Origin: an uncultured Clostridia bacterium
GTDB taxonomy: Bacteria > Bacillota > Clostridia > Oscillospirales > Ruminococcaceae
DNA: 64,000 nt
Direction of reading: 5' to 3'
NCBI GenBank assembly: GCA_945876755.1
Contig: CAMCPM010000002.1
Coordinates: 62,001 to 126,000, forward strand
Shown: positions 17,141 to 25,875 of the stretch, one piece after another
Layout of the letters: the number at the start of each line of letters is the position of its first letter
How positions within the stretch are numbered: position 1 is the stretch's first letter
Made by a program: the position numbers and the translations under genes
The notes under the pieces: generated by a model
What the model was told of the DNA's origin: nothing
Database searches by the model: none
What the model saw: only the letters and a program-made list of their open reading frames with translations

Positions 17141-17941
17141 GTGGAGATAGAGTATTTCTCCGAAACTCGCGATGACAGCGATATTATTGATTTGTACAGA
17201 GCGCTGAAATGGTACAGGCTGCCCGGATATACCGACGAGGATATCGAGCGTGCCAACCGTAACAGCTTTTATTCGGTGTACGCATATGACGGCTATAAGC
17301 TGGTGGGTCTGGGAAGAGTTGCTTCGGACGGACTTACTGCTGCTGTAATGAGTGGTATTTGCGTTCGTCCCGATTACCGCCGCAAGGGTATCGGAGAGCA
17401 GATAGTTACCCGTCTTGTATATTATTGCCAGTCGGGGGACAATAAGCTGAACGTTCAGCTTTTCTGCGAGGACAGTCTTATCCCTTGGTATGAGCATCAG
17501 GGCTTTGAGAAGCATAACCGAGGTATGTGGAAAAAGATGGTCATGCCTGAGGACAAGTGCCGTCTGCGCAGAAATTTCCGCAGCGTTTACGGTATAGATC
17601 AGATATGCGATATTGCGCCCGATTTTTACTGGTACAACTTTGATTCTTTCGGTGATTTCAGATATTACAGCGCCCTTAACGACAGGGGAGAAATGGTTCC
17701 CTGTGTGTTTATGACATTTTACTGCGAGGAGCCTAAGGCTTTTTCGGCGGATATTATTTTTGAAAATGTCCGCAGATTTGAAATAGGCTGCAACGATATC
17801 AGAACGCCGCTTACAGGCTTTGATATTATGAAGGTGCGAAGCACGGATTCTATCGCCGATATGAATTACCGTATCTGCTCCCTTGAGGACGATGATATAA
17901 ACTTTTTCTGCGAAAGCTTCCGTATTATAACCGTTCAGTAG
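17141..17941 (+). CDS. GNAT acetyltransferase with extra C-terminal domain
   Basis: The 266-residue protein begins at a GTG with GGGGAG upstream, 14 bp after thrB. Residues about 1-130 are a GNAT domain, with the acetyl-CoA loop VRPDYRRKGIGEQIVTRL near residues 73-90. The remaining 130 residues (FRSVYGIDQICDIAPDFYWY onwards) are unlike GNAT and I do not recognise them; they look globular with alternating strands. The substrate is unknown. Close spacing suggests co-transcription with the threonine genes, but a shared pathway is not evident. Confidence 0.7.
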   Translation: MEIEYFSETRDDSDIIDLYRALKWYRLPGYTDEDIERANRNSFYSVYAYDGYKLVGLGRVASDGLTAAVMSGICVRPDYRRKGIGEQIVTRLVYYCQSGDNKLNVQLFCEDSLIPWYEHQGFEKHNRGMWKKMVMPEDKCRLRRNFRSVYGIDQICDIAPDFYWYNFDSFGDFRYYSALNDRGEMVPCVFMTFYCEEPKAFSADIIFENVRRFEIGCNDIRTPLTGFDIMKVRSTDSIADMNYRICSLEDDDINFFCESFRIITVQ

Positions 17942-17969
17942 CGGTTGAAGTATTAACGAGGAATTTACA

Positions 17970-18413
17970 ATGATAAAAGTTAAAACAACCTCTCCCGAGG
18001 AAACTATCGCCTTTGCCGAAAAAATCGGCAGGCTGCTTCACGGGGGGGACGTTATTGCTTATAAAGGCGGTCTGGGGGCAGGGAAAACTACCTTTACCCG
18101 TGGGCTTGCTGTTGGAATGGGTCTGCCCGACGAGGTGTTTTCGCCTACCTTTGCGCTTGTGAACGAGTACAGAGGAAAGGGTCTGACCCTGTATCATTTT
18201 GATATGTACAGAATTATGAATGCAGAAGCGTTGGAAACTACCGGATTTTATGACTATCTTTCCGAGGACAGTGTTGTTGCGTGTGAGTGGTCCGAAAATA
18301 TTGAAGGGTGTCTGCCCGAAAATTCAATAACAATTACCATTACGCACTGCGGCGGAGATGAAAGAGAAATTACCGTGGAGGGAGATGAGCGCTTTGACGC
18401 TGCTTGGAATTGA
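17970..18413 (+). CDS. tsaE: tRNA threonylcarbamoyladenosine biosynthesis ATPase TsaE
   Basis: The 147-residue protein contains the Walker A loop GGLGAGKTTFTRGLA near residue 33 and the family strand SPTFALVNEY, then LYHFDMYR and a Walker-B-like VACEWSENI. TsaE works with TsaB and TsaD to make t6A37 on tRNAs reading ANN codons, which needs threonine, a link to the threonine genes just upstream. It overlaps tsaB by 29 bp. The helper tsaD is not in this window. Confidence 0.93.
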   Translation: MIKVKTTSPEETIAFAEKIGRLLHGGDVIAYKGGLGAGKTTFTRGLAVGMGLPDEVFSPTFALVNEYRGKGLTLYHFDMYRIMNAEALETTGFYDYLSEDSVVACEWSENIEGCLPENSITITITHCGGDEREITVEGDERFDAAWN

Positions 18414-19053
18414 TACATCGGGCAAAACTGCGTCCGTTGCAGTTTGTACCGAGAATTCTGTTCTTGCTCAGACGACAGTTTATACAACGCTTACTCATTC
18501 GCAGGTGATTTTGCCCATTTGCAAGGAAGTGCTTAAAAATGCAGGCATGGAGCTTTCCGAGATTGACGGGATAGCCGCGGCAATGGGTCCCGGGTCTTAT
18601 ACGGGGCTGCGTATTGGTATTGCTGCTGTAAAGGCAATGTGCTTTGCACTTAACAAGCCCTGCATAGGAATTTCCACGCTTGAATCGCTTGCAAACAATG
18701 TTTCTCTGCACAGAGGTATAATTTGTGCGGTTATGGCGGCAAGGCTTGATTTGGTGTACTGCGCTGTTTTCAGCTCCGACGGAAAGAAAATCGAGCGCAT
18801 TACCGAGGATGGTATCATGTCCATTGACGAACTTAAAGCACAGCTTGAAGCTATGGACGGCGATATTGCTGTTGTAGGCGACGCTGCCGAAAAGCTGGAG
18901 GGCGAGAGGTTCATTACTGCTCCGCCGCATCTGAAATTGCAGCTTGCGTCAAGTCTTTGTGCGGCGGCGTTCGAGAAAGAGCTATATGCTCCTGACAAGC
19001 TTGAAGCGGCATATTTGCAGATCACAAAGGCGGAAAAGGATCTGCAGAAATAA
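18385..19053 (+). CDS. tsaB: tRNA threonylcarbamoyladenosine biosynthesis protein TsaB
   Basis: The 222-residue protein has the ASKHA-fold start LLGIDTSGKTASVAV and the family core AAMGPGSYTGLRIGIAAVKA near residue 62. It is the scaffold partner of TsaD and TsaE in t6A synthesis. I placed the start at the ATG 18385 with GTGGAGGG directly upstream; a TTG a few codons later, closer to the family's usual start, is an alternative. It overlaps tsaE by 29 bp, a conserved pairing. Confidence 0.92.
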   Translation: MSALTLLGIDTSGKTASVAVCTENSVLAQTTVYTTLTHSQVILPICKEVLKNAGMELSEIDGIAAAMGPGSYTGLRIGIAAVKAMCFALNKPCIGISTLESLANNVSLHRGIICAVMAARLDLVYCAVFSSDGKKIERITEDGIMSIDELKAQLEAMDGDIAVVGDAAEKLEGERFITAPPHLKLQLASSLCAAAFEKELYAPDKLEAAYLQITKAEKDLQK

Positions 19054-19084
19054 TTCGTAAACAGAATCGACTCACAAAAAATAC

Positions 19085-19113
19085 TTGATTGAACGGATTT
19101 TGTGTGATATAAT
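19085..19113 (+). promoter_or_regulatory. Promoter of rpiB-upp
   Basis: TTGATT (19085-19090), 17-bp spacer, TATAAT (19108-19113), 32 bp before the rpiB start. Confidence 0.75.
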
Positions 19114-19145
19114 ATTTATGTAATTTTCCTTATCGGGAGGTAACT

Positions 19146-19586
19146 ATGATTGCAATAGGAAGCGACCACGGCGGATACCTGCTTAAAGGCGAGGTCATTG
19201 CGTGGCTTAAAGAAAATAATATCCCTTATCTCGAATTTGGCTGTACCGACGGCACAAGCTGCGACTACCCGTTGGTCGCACAGGAGGTATGCGACAGAGT
19301 TGTAAACGGCAGCGTTGACTGCGCTATTCTTATCTGCGGAACGGGCATCGGTATTTCAATTGCTGCAAATAAAATCAACGGAATCAGAGCCGCTTTGTGT
19401 ACGGATACCTATATGGCTAAATATACCAGACTTCACAACAATGCTAACGTGCTTTGCATGGGCGGCAGAGTAATTGGTCCGGGTGCGGCAATTGAAATCG
19501 TTGATACGTTTCTTCACACCGATTTTGAGGGCGGAAGACATCAGCGCAGAGTTGACCAGATAGCTGACATTGAAAAAAATAACTGA
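19146..19586 (+). CDS. rpiB: Ribose-5-phosphate isomerase B
   Basis: The 146-residue protein has the RpiB/LacAB signature: [10 protein letters not shown] at the N-terminus, [21 protein letters not shown] with the catalytic cysteine near residue 65, and [14 protein letters not shown]. It interconverts ribose-5-phosphate and ribulose-5-phosphate. upp follows 13 bp later, so ribose phosphate and PRPP-using salvage are paired. CGGGAGG precedes the ATG. Confidence 0.95.
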   Translation: MIAIGSDHGGYLLKGEVIAWLKENNIPYLEFGCTDGTSCDYPLVAQEVCDRVVNGSVDCAILICGTGIGISIAANKINGIRAALCTDTYMAKYTRLHNNANVLCMGGRVIGPGAAIEIVDTFLHTDFEGGRHQRRVDQIADIEKNN

Positions 19587-19599
19587 AAGGAAGATTTTT

Positions 19600-20229
19600 A
19601 TGAATAACGTTACTATAATCGAACATCCTCTTGTACAGCATAAAATTTCGCTTCTCCGCGATATAAATACAGGCTCCAAGGAGTTCAGAGAGCTGGTTTC
19701 GGAAACCGCTATGCTCATGTGCTACGAGGCGACACGTGACCTGCCTCTTAAAACGGTAGAAGTCCAGACTCCCGTGGCTATTGCAAAAACAAAGGTCATT
19801 TCAGGCAGAAAGCTTGCTTTCGTTCCTATTCTTCGTGCAGGTCTTGGTATGGTCGACGGCGCAGTAAAGCTTGTTCCTGCGGCAAAAATCGGTCATGTGG
19901 GAATTTTCCGCGACCCCGAAACTAAAAACGCTGTTCAATACTACTGCAAGCTTCCTTTTGATATTGCAGAGCGTGATGTTATTATTACCGATATCATGCT
20001 TGCAACGGGCGGTACTGCTATTAAGACTATTGAGATACTTAAAAATGCAGGCGCAAAGAGCATTAAAATGATGTGCATTATTGCTTCTCCCGAGGGTATT
20101 GAGGCTGTTCACAAGGTTTATCCCGATGTTGAGATATACTGCGGTTCGGTTGATGAGAAGCTTGATGAAAGACTTTATATCGTACCCGGTCTCGGCGACG
20201 CCGGCGACAGAATTTTCGGTACTAAGTAA
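19600..20229 (+). CDS. upp: Uracil phosphoribosyltransferase
   Basis: The 209-residue protein starts [20 protein letters not shown], typical of Upp, and carries the PRPP-binding loop [17 protein letters not shown] near residue 130. It makes UMP from uracil and PRPP. Start 19600 has AAAGGAAG upstream; the longer frame to 19570 runs into rpiB and has no ribosome site. Together with the pyrimidine-nucleoside phosphorylase near the left end it supplies uracil salvage. Confidence 0.95.
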   Translation: MNNVTIIEHPLVQHKISLLRDINTGSKEFRELVSETAMLMCYEATRDLPLKTVEVQTPVAIAKTKVISGRKLAFVPILRAGLGMVDGAVKLVPAAKIGHVGIFRDPETKNAVQYYCKLPFDIAERDVIITDIMLATGGTAIKTIEILKNAGAKSIKMMCIIASPEGIEAVHKVYPDVEIYCGSVDEKLDERLYIVPGLGDAGDRIFGTK

Positions 20230-20243
20230 GCATATAATTCAGA

Positions 20244-20279
20244 GAATACGCTTGATTTATATTAAGCGTATTCGTGTTT
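20244..20279 (+). terminator. Terminator between upp and glmS
   Basis: A perfect 10-bp stem GAATACGCTT/AAGCGTATTC with a 10-nt loop, followed by GTGTTTTATTT. Confidence 0.8.
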
Positions 20280-20306
20280 TATTTCGATAAGAATGGAGTT
20301 GTTACC

Positions 20307-22130
20307 ATGTGCGGAATCGTCGGATATGTAGGCAGAAAAGCGTGCGCCGATATTCTTGTTGACGCTTTGCGCAAGCTTGAATACCGCGGCTACGATTCGG
20401 CAGGAATTGCCGTTTTTGAGGGCGATAAGATAAAGACCGTCAAGGCTAAGGGGAAAATAGATGAGGGCCTTGCGGCAAGGCTTGCGGACGAATCCGAGCT
20501 TAAAGCCACCTGCGGTATAGGTCATACCAGATGGGCGACCCACGGTGAGCCGTCCGATGTAAATTCCCATCCGATAGGCAACGGAAGGGTTTCTATCGTC
20601 CACAACGGAATTATTGAAAATTACCGTGAAGTGAAAGCATTTCTCACAAGCAAGGGTTACGGCTTTGAAAGTGAGACGGATACGGAAACTGTTGCCAAGC
20701 TGCTTGATTACTATTATGAGGGCGACCCTATTGAAGCAATAGAAAAGGCTCTCGGAGATATTGAGGGCGCTTATGCTCTCGGAATTATTTTCAGGGAGCA
20801 CAAAAATAAAATTTATGCGGTGCGCAAGGACAGTCCGCTGATAGTCGGCAAAGGCGACGGCGAAAGCTTTATTGCTTCCGATGTTACCGCAATTCTTGAA
20901 CATACCCGTAATTATTATTTTCTTGAACGGGGAGAAATTGCGATACTCGATGAAAAGGGAATACGCTTTACAGATATTCACGGCGAATATATCGAAAAAG
21001 AGCTGCAAACCGCTACATGGGATGTTGCCGCTGCACAGAAGGGCGGCTATGAGCATTTTATGCTGAAAGAGATACATGAGCAGCCCGATGCTGTGCGTAA
21101 TACCGTTTCTCCGAGAGTTAAGGACGGTCTGCCCGATTTCAGCGAGTGCGGACTTACCGCTGAAAAAATCCGCGGATATAAAAATATTTATATCGTCGGC
21201 TGCGGTTCGGCAATGCATTCGGGTATGGTCGGCAAGTATCTTATTGAAGACCTTGCAAGGACTCCTGTTATCGTGGACATTGCTTCCGAGTTCAGATACA
21301 GAAATCCGCTTGTTACCGAAAACGACTTGGTCGTAATTATCTCCCAGTCGGGTGAAACGGCTGATACACTGGAAGCGCTGAAGCTTTCACGAAGCAGGGG
21401 GGCGGACACTCTTGCGGTCGTAAACGTAGTAGGCTCCTCAATTGCCCGTGAGGCGGATATGGTCATCTATACCAACGCAGGTCCGGAAATATCAGTATGC
21501 TCAACAAAGGCTTACGCAGTACAGGTCGCATTTATGTACCTTTTTGCGTTTGAGGTTGCATATGCAAACGGAAAAATAGACGAAGCCGAGTGCAGGCGTC
21601 TTACATCGGGACTTATGCAGATTCCCGAAAAAATACAGCTTTGCCTTAACGATATGTCACAGTATCAATTTGTTGCGTCAAAAATTTTCAACGCTGACAG
21701 CCTGCTTTATATCGGCAGAGGGCTTGACAATGCGCTCAGTATGGAGGGCTCGCTGAAGCTGAAGGAGATATCATATATCCACAGCGAGGCTTACGCCGCA
21801 GGTGAGTTGAAGCACGGTACGATTTCTCTTATCGACGACGGAATGCCTGTTATCGTGGCGGCTACACAAAGCAGGCTGTTTGAAAAGACTCTTTCAAATG
21901 TCCGTGAGGTAAAAAGCCGCGGCGCAAAGGTCGTTATGATTTGCAGAGAATCAATTGAAATTGACTCAAACTGCGCAGACTATAAGGTGGGGCTTCCCGA
22001 TGCAGAGGATATTTTCCTGCCGCTGCTTTCGGTCGTTACAATGCAGCTTATTGCGTACTACACCGCTGTACAGCGCGGCTGTGACGTTGATAAGCCGAGA
22101 AATCTGGCGAAGTCTGTTACCGTTGAATAA
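20307..22130 (+). CDS. glmS: Glutamine--fructose-6-phosphate aminotransferase (isomerizing)
   Basis: The 607-residue protein starts MCGIVGYVG, exposing the N-terminal nucleophile Cys after Met removal. The glutaminase domain runs to about 235, followed by two SIS sugar-isomerase domains (VGCGSAMHSG and SQSGETADTLEALK; then YIGRGLDN, SEAYAAGELKHGTISLI) and the C-terminal tail KPRNLAKSVTVE. It makes glucosamine-6-phosphate for the cell wall. The upstream gap is only 77 bp and holds a terminator, so there is no room for a glmS ribozyme. GGAGTT precedes the ATG. Confidence 0.96.
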   Translation: MCGIVGYVGRKACADILVDALRKLEYRGYDSAGIAVFEGDKIKTVKAKGKIDEGLAARLADESELKATCGIGHTRWATHGEPSDVNSHPIGNGRVSIVHNGIIENYREVKAFLTSKGYGFESETDTETVAKLLDYYYEGDPIEAIEKALGDIEGAYALGIIFREHKNKIYAVRKDSPLIVGKGDGESFIASDVTAILEHTRNYYFLERGEIAILDEKGIRFTDIHGEYIEKELQTATWDVAAAQKGGYEHFMLKEIHEQPDAVRNTVSPRVKDGLPDFSECGLTAEKIRGYKNIYIVGCGSAMHSGMVGKYLIEDLARTPVIVDIASEFRYRNPLVTENDLVVIISQSGETADTLEALKLSRSRGADTLAVVNVVGSSIAREADMVIYTNAGPEISVCSTKAYAVQVAFMYLFAFEVAYANGKIDEAECRRLTSGLMQIPEKIQLCLNDMSQYQFVASKIFNADSLLYIGRGLDNALSMEGSLKLKEISYIHSEAYAAGELKHGTISLIDDGMPVIVAATQSRLFEKTLSNVREVKSRGAKVVMICRESIEIDSNCADYKVGLPDAEDIFLPLLSVVTMQLIAYYTAVQRGCDVDKPRNLAKSVTVE

Positions 22131-22147
22131 TTGAAAGGATACCTTTA

Positions 22148-23092
22148 ATGGAAAAAGAACTGATTACGGTGGTCGTGCCATGCTTTAACGAGCAGGAGGT
22201 GCTTCCGTTGTTTCACGAGGAAATACTCCGTGTTTCGGACGGAATGACCGAAGCACATCCGCAGCTGGAGTTTGAATTTTTGTTTATCAATGACGGCTCT
22301 CGGGACGGCACGTTGGATATACTGCGCAAATATTCCGCAGAGGACAGCCGTTTCCGTTATGTTTCGTTCAGCCGTAATTTCGGCAAGGAAGCTGCTATGC
22401 TTGCGGGTATGGAGCATTCAAAAGGCGACTATGTTGTTATTATGGACGCTGATTTGCAGCACCCTCCAAAGCTTATGCCGCAGATGTATGAGTACGTTTC
22501 AAGCGGAGAGTATGACTGTGCGGCAACAAGGCGTGTATCACGAAAGGGAGAGCCTAAGCTTCTGTCTTTCTTTTCACGGAGCTTTTATAAGGTGATAAAC
22601 AAAATCTCCCAGACTCAAATCGTGGACGGAGCGCAGGATTACCGCTTTATGACAAGGCAGATGGTGAACGCCATACTTGATATGCCCGAATACAACCGTT
22701 TTTCAAAGGGCATTTTCAGCTGGGTGGGTTTCCGTACAAAATATATCGAGGTGGAAAATACCGAGAGAGCCGCAGGCAAAACCACATGGAATTTCTGGAA
22801 ACTGCTTATGTACTCATTTGAGGGAATAACGGCGTTTTCTACGTTTCCGCTGGCTTTTTCCGTGATTTTCAGTATACTGCTGTTCATTGCAGCGCTTGTG
22901 TTAATGATTTTTGCAATAGCAGAGTTATCGGAAGCTTTGGCGGTAATGTGTCTAATTTGCTTTGTCGGAGGCTTACAGCTCTTCTGTATGGGCATAATGG
23001 GACAGTATCTTGCAAAAACCTATATGGAGGTCAAACGCAGACCGAAGTATTTGATAGGCGAAACGGAAGAAACAAACAGAAAGGAAAGATAA
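22148..23092 (+). CDS. Family 2 glycosyltransferase, polyprenyl-phosphate type
   Basis: The 314-residue protein has the GT2 start VVVPCFNEQEVLPLFHEEI, the metal site DADLQHPP near residue 100, and two C-terminal membrane helices (about residues 235-285). This architecture is that of DPM1/GtrB-like enzymes that move a sugar from a nucleotide donor to undecaprenyl phosphate. It starts 17 bp after glmS and stops 1 bp before ppa, so the three form an operon that supplies amino sugar, uses it and removes pyrophosphate. The transferred sugar is unknown. Confidence 0.88.
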   Translation: MEKELITVVVPCFNEQEVLPLFHEEILRVSDGMTEAHPQLEFEFLFINDGSRDGTLDILRKYSAEDSRFRYVSFSRNFGKEAAMLAGMEHSKGDYVVIMDADLQHPPKLMPQMYEYVSSGEYDCAATRRVSRKGEPKLLSFFSRSFYKVINKISQTQIVDGAQDYRFMTRQMVNAILDMPEYNRFSKGIFSWVGFRTKYIEVENTERAAGKTTWNFWKLLMYSFEGITAFSTFPLAFSVIFSILLFIAALVLMIFAIAELSEALAVMCLICFVGGLQLFCMGIMGQYLAKTYMEVKRRPKYLIGETEETNRKER

Positions 23093-23093
23093 T

Positions 23094-23639
23094 ATGAATA
23101 TCTGGCATGACATTTCCCCGAACCGTATAACCAAGGATAACTTTTTTGCTGTAATTGAAATCGAAAAGGGCAGCAAAATGAAGTATGAACTTGATAAGAA
23201 AACCGGTTTTCTTATGCTTGACCGTGTGCTGTACACATCTACGCACTATCCTGCAAACTACGGCTTTATCCCCCGTACCTACGCTGAGGACGGCGACCCT
23301 TTGGACGTTCTCGTGCTTTGTTCCGAGTCTATATGCTCACTTGCGCTTGTTAAGTGTTACCCTATCGGCGTAATTTCCATGCTTGACAACGGCGCACGGG
23401 ACGATAAAATCATTGCGATCCCTTTCAATGACCCCACATATAATTCCTACCGTGACATAAGCGAGCTTCCAAAGCACGTTTTTGATGAAATGTCGCATTT
23501 CTTTACGGTTTATAAATCTCTTGAAGGCAAGGAAACCGTTATAGACGAAATGAAGGGCAGGGAAGAAGCTATTGCAATTATAGAACGCTGTATTGACCGC
23601 TATATCGACAGCTTCTGCAAGGGCAGGATATCCGATTGA
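23094..23639 (+). CDS. ppa: Inorganic pyrophosphatase, family I
   Basis: The 181-residue protein contains the family I metal site EDGDPLDVLV near residue 65, the strand ANYGFIPRTY, and DNGARDDKIIAIP. It hydrolyses pyrophosphate to phosphate, driving polymerisation and glycosyl transfer. Family I enzymes occur in a minority of Firmicutes; most use the DHH-type family II, so its presence may help place the organism. The ribosome site AAAGGAAAG lies in the end of the glycosyltransferase gene. Confidence 0.9.
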   Translation: MNIWHDISPNRITKDNFFAVIEIEKGSKMKYELDKKTGFLMLDRVLYTSTHYPANYGFIPRTYAEDGDPLDVLVLCSESICSLALVKCYPIGVISMLDNGARDDKIIAIPFNDPTYNSYRDISELPKHVFDEMSHFFTVYKSLEGKETVIDEMKGREEAIAIIERCIDRYIDSFCKGRISD

Positions 23640-23642
23640 TGA

Positions 23643-23750
23643 TAATAATACTGATTCTTAATCAATGTGTAGACAAAAAATCTGCACAAAACCCATATAT
23701 GCAAGCTTTTGCTTGACTTTTTGTACACATTTAGATTAAGAATTATTATA
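23643..23750. repeat. Long imperfect inverted repeat
   Basis: Arms of about 32-38 bp at 23643-23681 and 23719-23750 match nearly throughout (ATAATAAT, TCTTAATC, ATGTGTA and CAAAAA blocks in both). A small inner hairpin GCAAGC-TTTT-GCTTG lies inside. It has the shape of a miniature inverted-repeat element or an extended terminator between the converging ppa and grx genes. Confidence 0.6.
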
Positions 23751-23793
23751 AAAATAACCTGAGAAGATAAACTTTCTTCTCAGGTTATTTTTA
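23751..23793. terminator. Bidirectional terminator between ppa and the glutaredoxin-like gene
   Basis: A stem of about 15 bp (AAATAACCTGAGAAG pairing with the CTTCTCAGGTTATTT side) with A/T-runs on both flanks. Confidence 0.88.
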
Positions 23794-23795
23794 CT

Positions 23796-24020
23796 TTATA
23801 GAAGCCTGTCGATTCTTTCTTTGTCAAAGCCTATGACTACCTCGCCGTTGTCAAAAACGGTGACGGGAATCCCTGTCTGACCCGATATTTCAATCAGTTT
23901 GTCGTAATTCTCTCTTGATTCGGCAACGTCTATAACGTCATACTCAACACGTCTGCTGTCAAGGTATGCTTTCAGCTTTGTACACCAGCCGCAGCTGTCG
24001 GACGAAAATACCTTTATCAT
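23796..24020 (-). CDS. Glutaredoxin-like protein (NrdH/YruB type)
   Basis: The 74-residue protein MIKVFSSDSCGWCTKLKAYL has the redox pair Cys10-Gly-Trp-Cys13 and the cis-proline segment TGIPVTVFDNGEVVIGF. It is one thioredoxin fold, the size of NrdH-like redoxins that are reduced directly by thioredoxin reductase. It starts 1 bp after the stop of the thioredoxin reductase gene, strong support for that pairing. It could serve ribonucleotide reductase or other disulfide reduction. Confidence 0.88.
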   Translation of the reverse strand: MIKVFSSDSCGWCTKLKAYLDSRRVEYDVIDVAESRENYDKLIEISGQTGIPVTVFDNGEVVIGFDKERIDRLL

Positions 24021-24021
24021 T

Positions 24022-24960
24022 TTATTTTCCTTCTTTCATCAATATATATTTTTCAGCGTTAAGAGCAGCTGCCGCACCGTCTGAAACAGCGGTAACTATT
24101 TGTCTGTACCTCTTTTCACGGACATCTCCTGCGGCGAAAACGCCCTCGATACTTGTGTGCATATCGTTGTCGGTAACGATATATCCCTGCGGACTAAGCT
24201 CAAGACAGCCTCTTAGCAGCTCGGTACGGGGTGCGCTGCCGATATAGGCAAACACTGCTGAAAGTGGGATTTTCCATTCCCTGCGTGTCAGAATGTCGGT
24301 AACAAGAGCATATTCAAGGAAGTCATTTCCGCCGACATCAAGCAGGTCGGTGTTATACAGAAGTTCTATATTTTCAGTTTGTTCGGCTTTTTTCAAAATT
24401 GCCTTTTCCGCGTGAAAGCTGCTTTTGCGGCGTATTACAATAACCTTTTCGGCAATTTTGGAAAGGTAAAGCGCTTCTTCAACAGCAGCGCTGCCGCCGC
24501 CCACAACGCCTACTGTTTTCCCTTTGTAAGCGTTTGCGTCGCACAGTGCGCAATAGTGCACGCCTTTGCCTCTGAAACGTGATTCGTTTTTTACAAGCAG
24601 CGGCTTGGGGGTTGCTCCCGTGGCAAGAATTACCGCTGAAGGTTCGTAGATACTGCTTTCTGTAATTACCTGTTTTTTGCCGTTTGTAAGCTCGATTCGC
24701 TCAATGAAATCAAATTCTTCAATTTTAACACCGAGGGATTCTGCGTGTCTGCGGAAATTTCCTGCAAGCTCTGAGCCGGTTATGCAGGTATAGCCGGGGT
24801 AATTTTCCACGATACTGCTTTGCACAAGCTGTCCTCCGACAGTACCTTTTTCCAGTAAAACGGGGTCAAGACCTGCACGGGCGGCATATATCGCAGCGGT
24901 TATTCCTGCCGGACCTGCGCCGATTATTACAAGCTTTGTTCTTATAATTTTCTTTTCCAT
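24022..24960 (-). CDS. trxB: Thioredoxin reductase (NADPH, FAD)
   Basis: The 312-residue flavoprotein has the FAD fingerprint VIIGAGPAGITAAIYAARAG, the redox pair Cys137-Ala-Leu-Cys140 (usually CATC), the NADPH fingerprint GVVGGGSAAVEEALYLS, and GVFAAGDVREKRYRQ near the C-terminus. It reduces the redoxin encoded just downstream. The ribosome site is poor, and the start codon lies in the arm of a 10-bp inverted repeat (24953-24962 with 24983-24992). The gene is 62 bp after the membrane-protein gene and may belong to the XRE operon. Confidence 0.9.
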   Translation of the reverse strand: MEKKIIRTKLVIIGAGPAGITAAIYAARAGLDPVLLEKGTVGGQLVQSSIVENYPGYTCITGSELAGNFRRHAESLGVKIEEFDFIERIELTNGKKQVITESSIYEPSAVILATGATPKPLLVKNESRFRGKGVHYCALCDANAYKGKTVGVVGGGSAAVEEALYLSKIAEKVIVIRRKSSFHAEKAILKKAEQTENIELLYNTDLLDVGGNDFLEYALVTDILTRREWKIPLSAVFAYIGSAPRTELLRGCLELSPQGYIVTDNDMHTSIEGVFAAGDVREKRYRQIVTAVSDGAAAALNAEKYILMKEGK

Positions 24961-24992
24961 GCAAATAGTATATCCGCATAAAGCATGGAAAA
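24953..24992 (-). promoter_or_regulatory. Inverted repeat covering the trxB start codon
   Basis: TTTTCCATGC and GCATGGAAAA are perfect arms separated by 20 nt; on the minus strand the downstream arm contains the trxB ATG. The upstream arm also holds an ATG opening a 14-codon frame that overlaps the trxB start. It could hide the start codon in mRNA or be a protein-binding site. Confidence 0.45.
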
Positions 24993-25022
24993 TTCCCGAA
25001 AAAATAGCTTTTACGATAAAGC

Positions 25023-25853
25023 TTATCCGAACAGTTCAACGTCGGAAAGCTTGCTGTCGTTTTTCACCTGTGCATTTATCATTCTCTCAAAGGGACGATC
25101 TGCATTTTCAAGGCGTTCCTCTTCGGCGGCTTCTTCGTATTCCGCAAGGTTAGGAGCAAGGTGCCCGAGACTCATGATAACCTCGTCTTTAAGGTCGTCG
25201 GGAACATCGCTTACCGCCTTTGCCGCTTCGTATTCATATTCTGAAAGCTGCGGTTTATCGTCTGTAAAAAGTTCAATTCCATCTGTAATAATTTCCGACA
25301 TCTCCTGAGACGGAGGTTCAATCGGGACGTATTTTTTTACTTCAAGTTCCTCGTGAATTGAGCTTTCGTCTATAAATTCGTCCGCACCGTGTCTGTCCAT
25401 AGCGGCAAAGGAAATATTATCCATAGATGCGTCAAAGAAAGGAAATCCGGGCAGCTCTTTAAGCTTGTAAAAATCATTTGCGGCAGGAATAGCCATAATT
25501 TCCGCAAATGCAGCGGCAACGTAAGCAGCAAATGAGAGAGGTGCAAAAAATTCTCCCGACATTAATGTAACAAGTGACAGAATGAACGCCATTGGTATGC
25601 CTATCAGACAAAGCTTTGCACGGCGTGTTCGGCAGCCGATTATTGATAAAAGCGTAAACGGAATTGCAAATAATGCGAAAATTGCCATCAGCCACGGGTC
25701 ATAACCTATACACGCAGCGCCTAAGAAAAAGGATATCAGCGGCATGACCGTGCCGAAAGCAAGGCGTTTTTTTACCGTAGCGTAAAGCTTTCTTGCCCGT
25801 TCATAATGGGCAAGCGGCTGCTCCGGATCAAACAGAATAGGCTCATTGCTCAT
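25023..25853 (-). CDS. Membrane protein with four helices and long acidic cytoplasmic tail
   Basis: The 276-residue protein begins MSNEPILFDPEQPLAHYERA. Residues about 35-130 hold four hydrophobic segments; residues about 140-276 are acidic, mostly charged and probably disordered. I do not recognise a family beyond general four-helix membrane proteins. The start at 25853 has GGGGAGGG upstream. It lies 22 bp after the XRE regulator and is surely its operon partner, so it may be the membrane sensor or target of that regulator. Confidence 0.7.
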   Translation of the reverse strand: MSNEPILFDPEQPLAHYERARKLYATVKKRLAFGTVMPLISFFLGAACIGYDPWLMAIFALFAIPFTLLSIIGCRTRRAKLCLIGIPMAFILSLVTLMSGEFFAPLSFAAYVAAAFAEIMAIPAANDFYKLKELPGFPFFDASMDNISFAAMDRHGADEFIDESSIHEELEVKKYVPIEPPSQEMSEIITDGIELFTDDKPQLSEYEYEAAKAVSDVPDDLKDEVIMSLGHLAPNLAEYEEAAEEERLENADRPFERMINAQVKNDSKLSDVELFG

Positions 25854-25875
25854 AAAAACCCTCCCCAAATACAAA

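Noticed and set aside
20230..20306. glmS ribozyme
   Set aside because: Only 77 bp lie before glmS and they hold a terminator; the conserved ribozyme core is not there.
20262..21218. A 318-codon minus-strand frame opposite glmS
   Set aside because: Antisense to conserved glmS sequence; no ribosome site.
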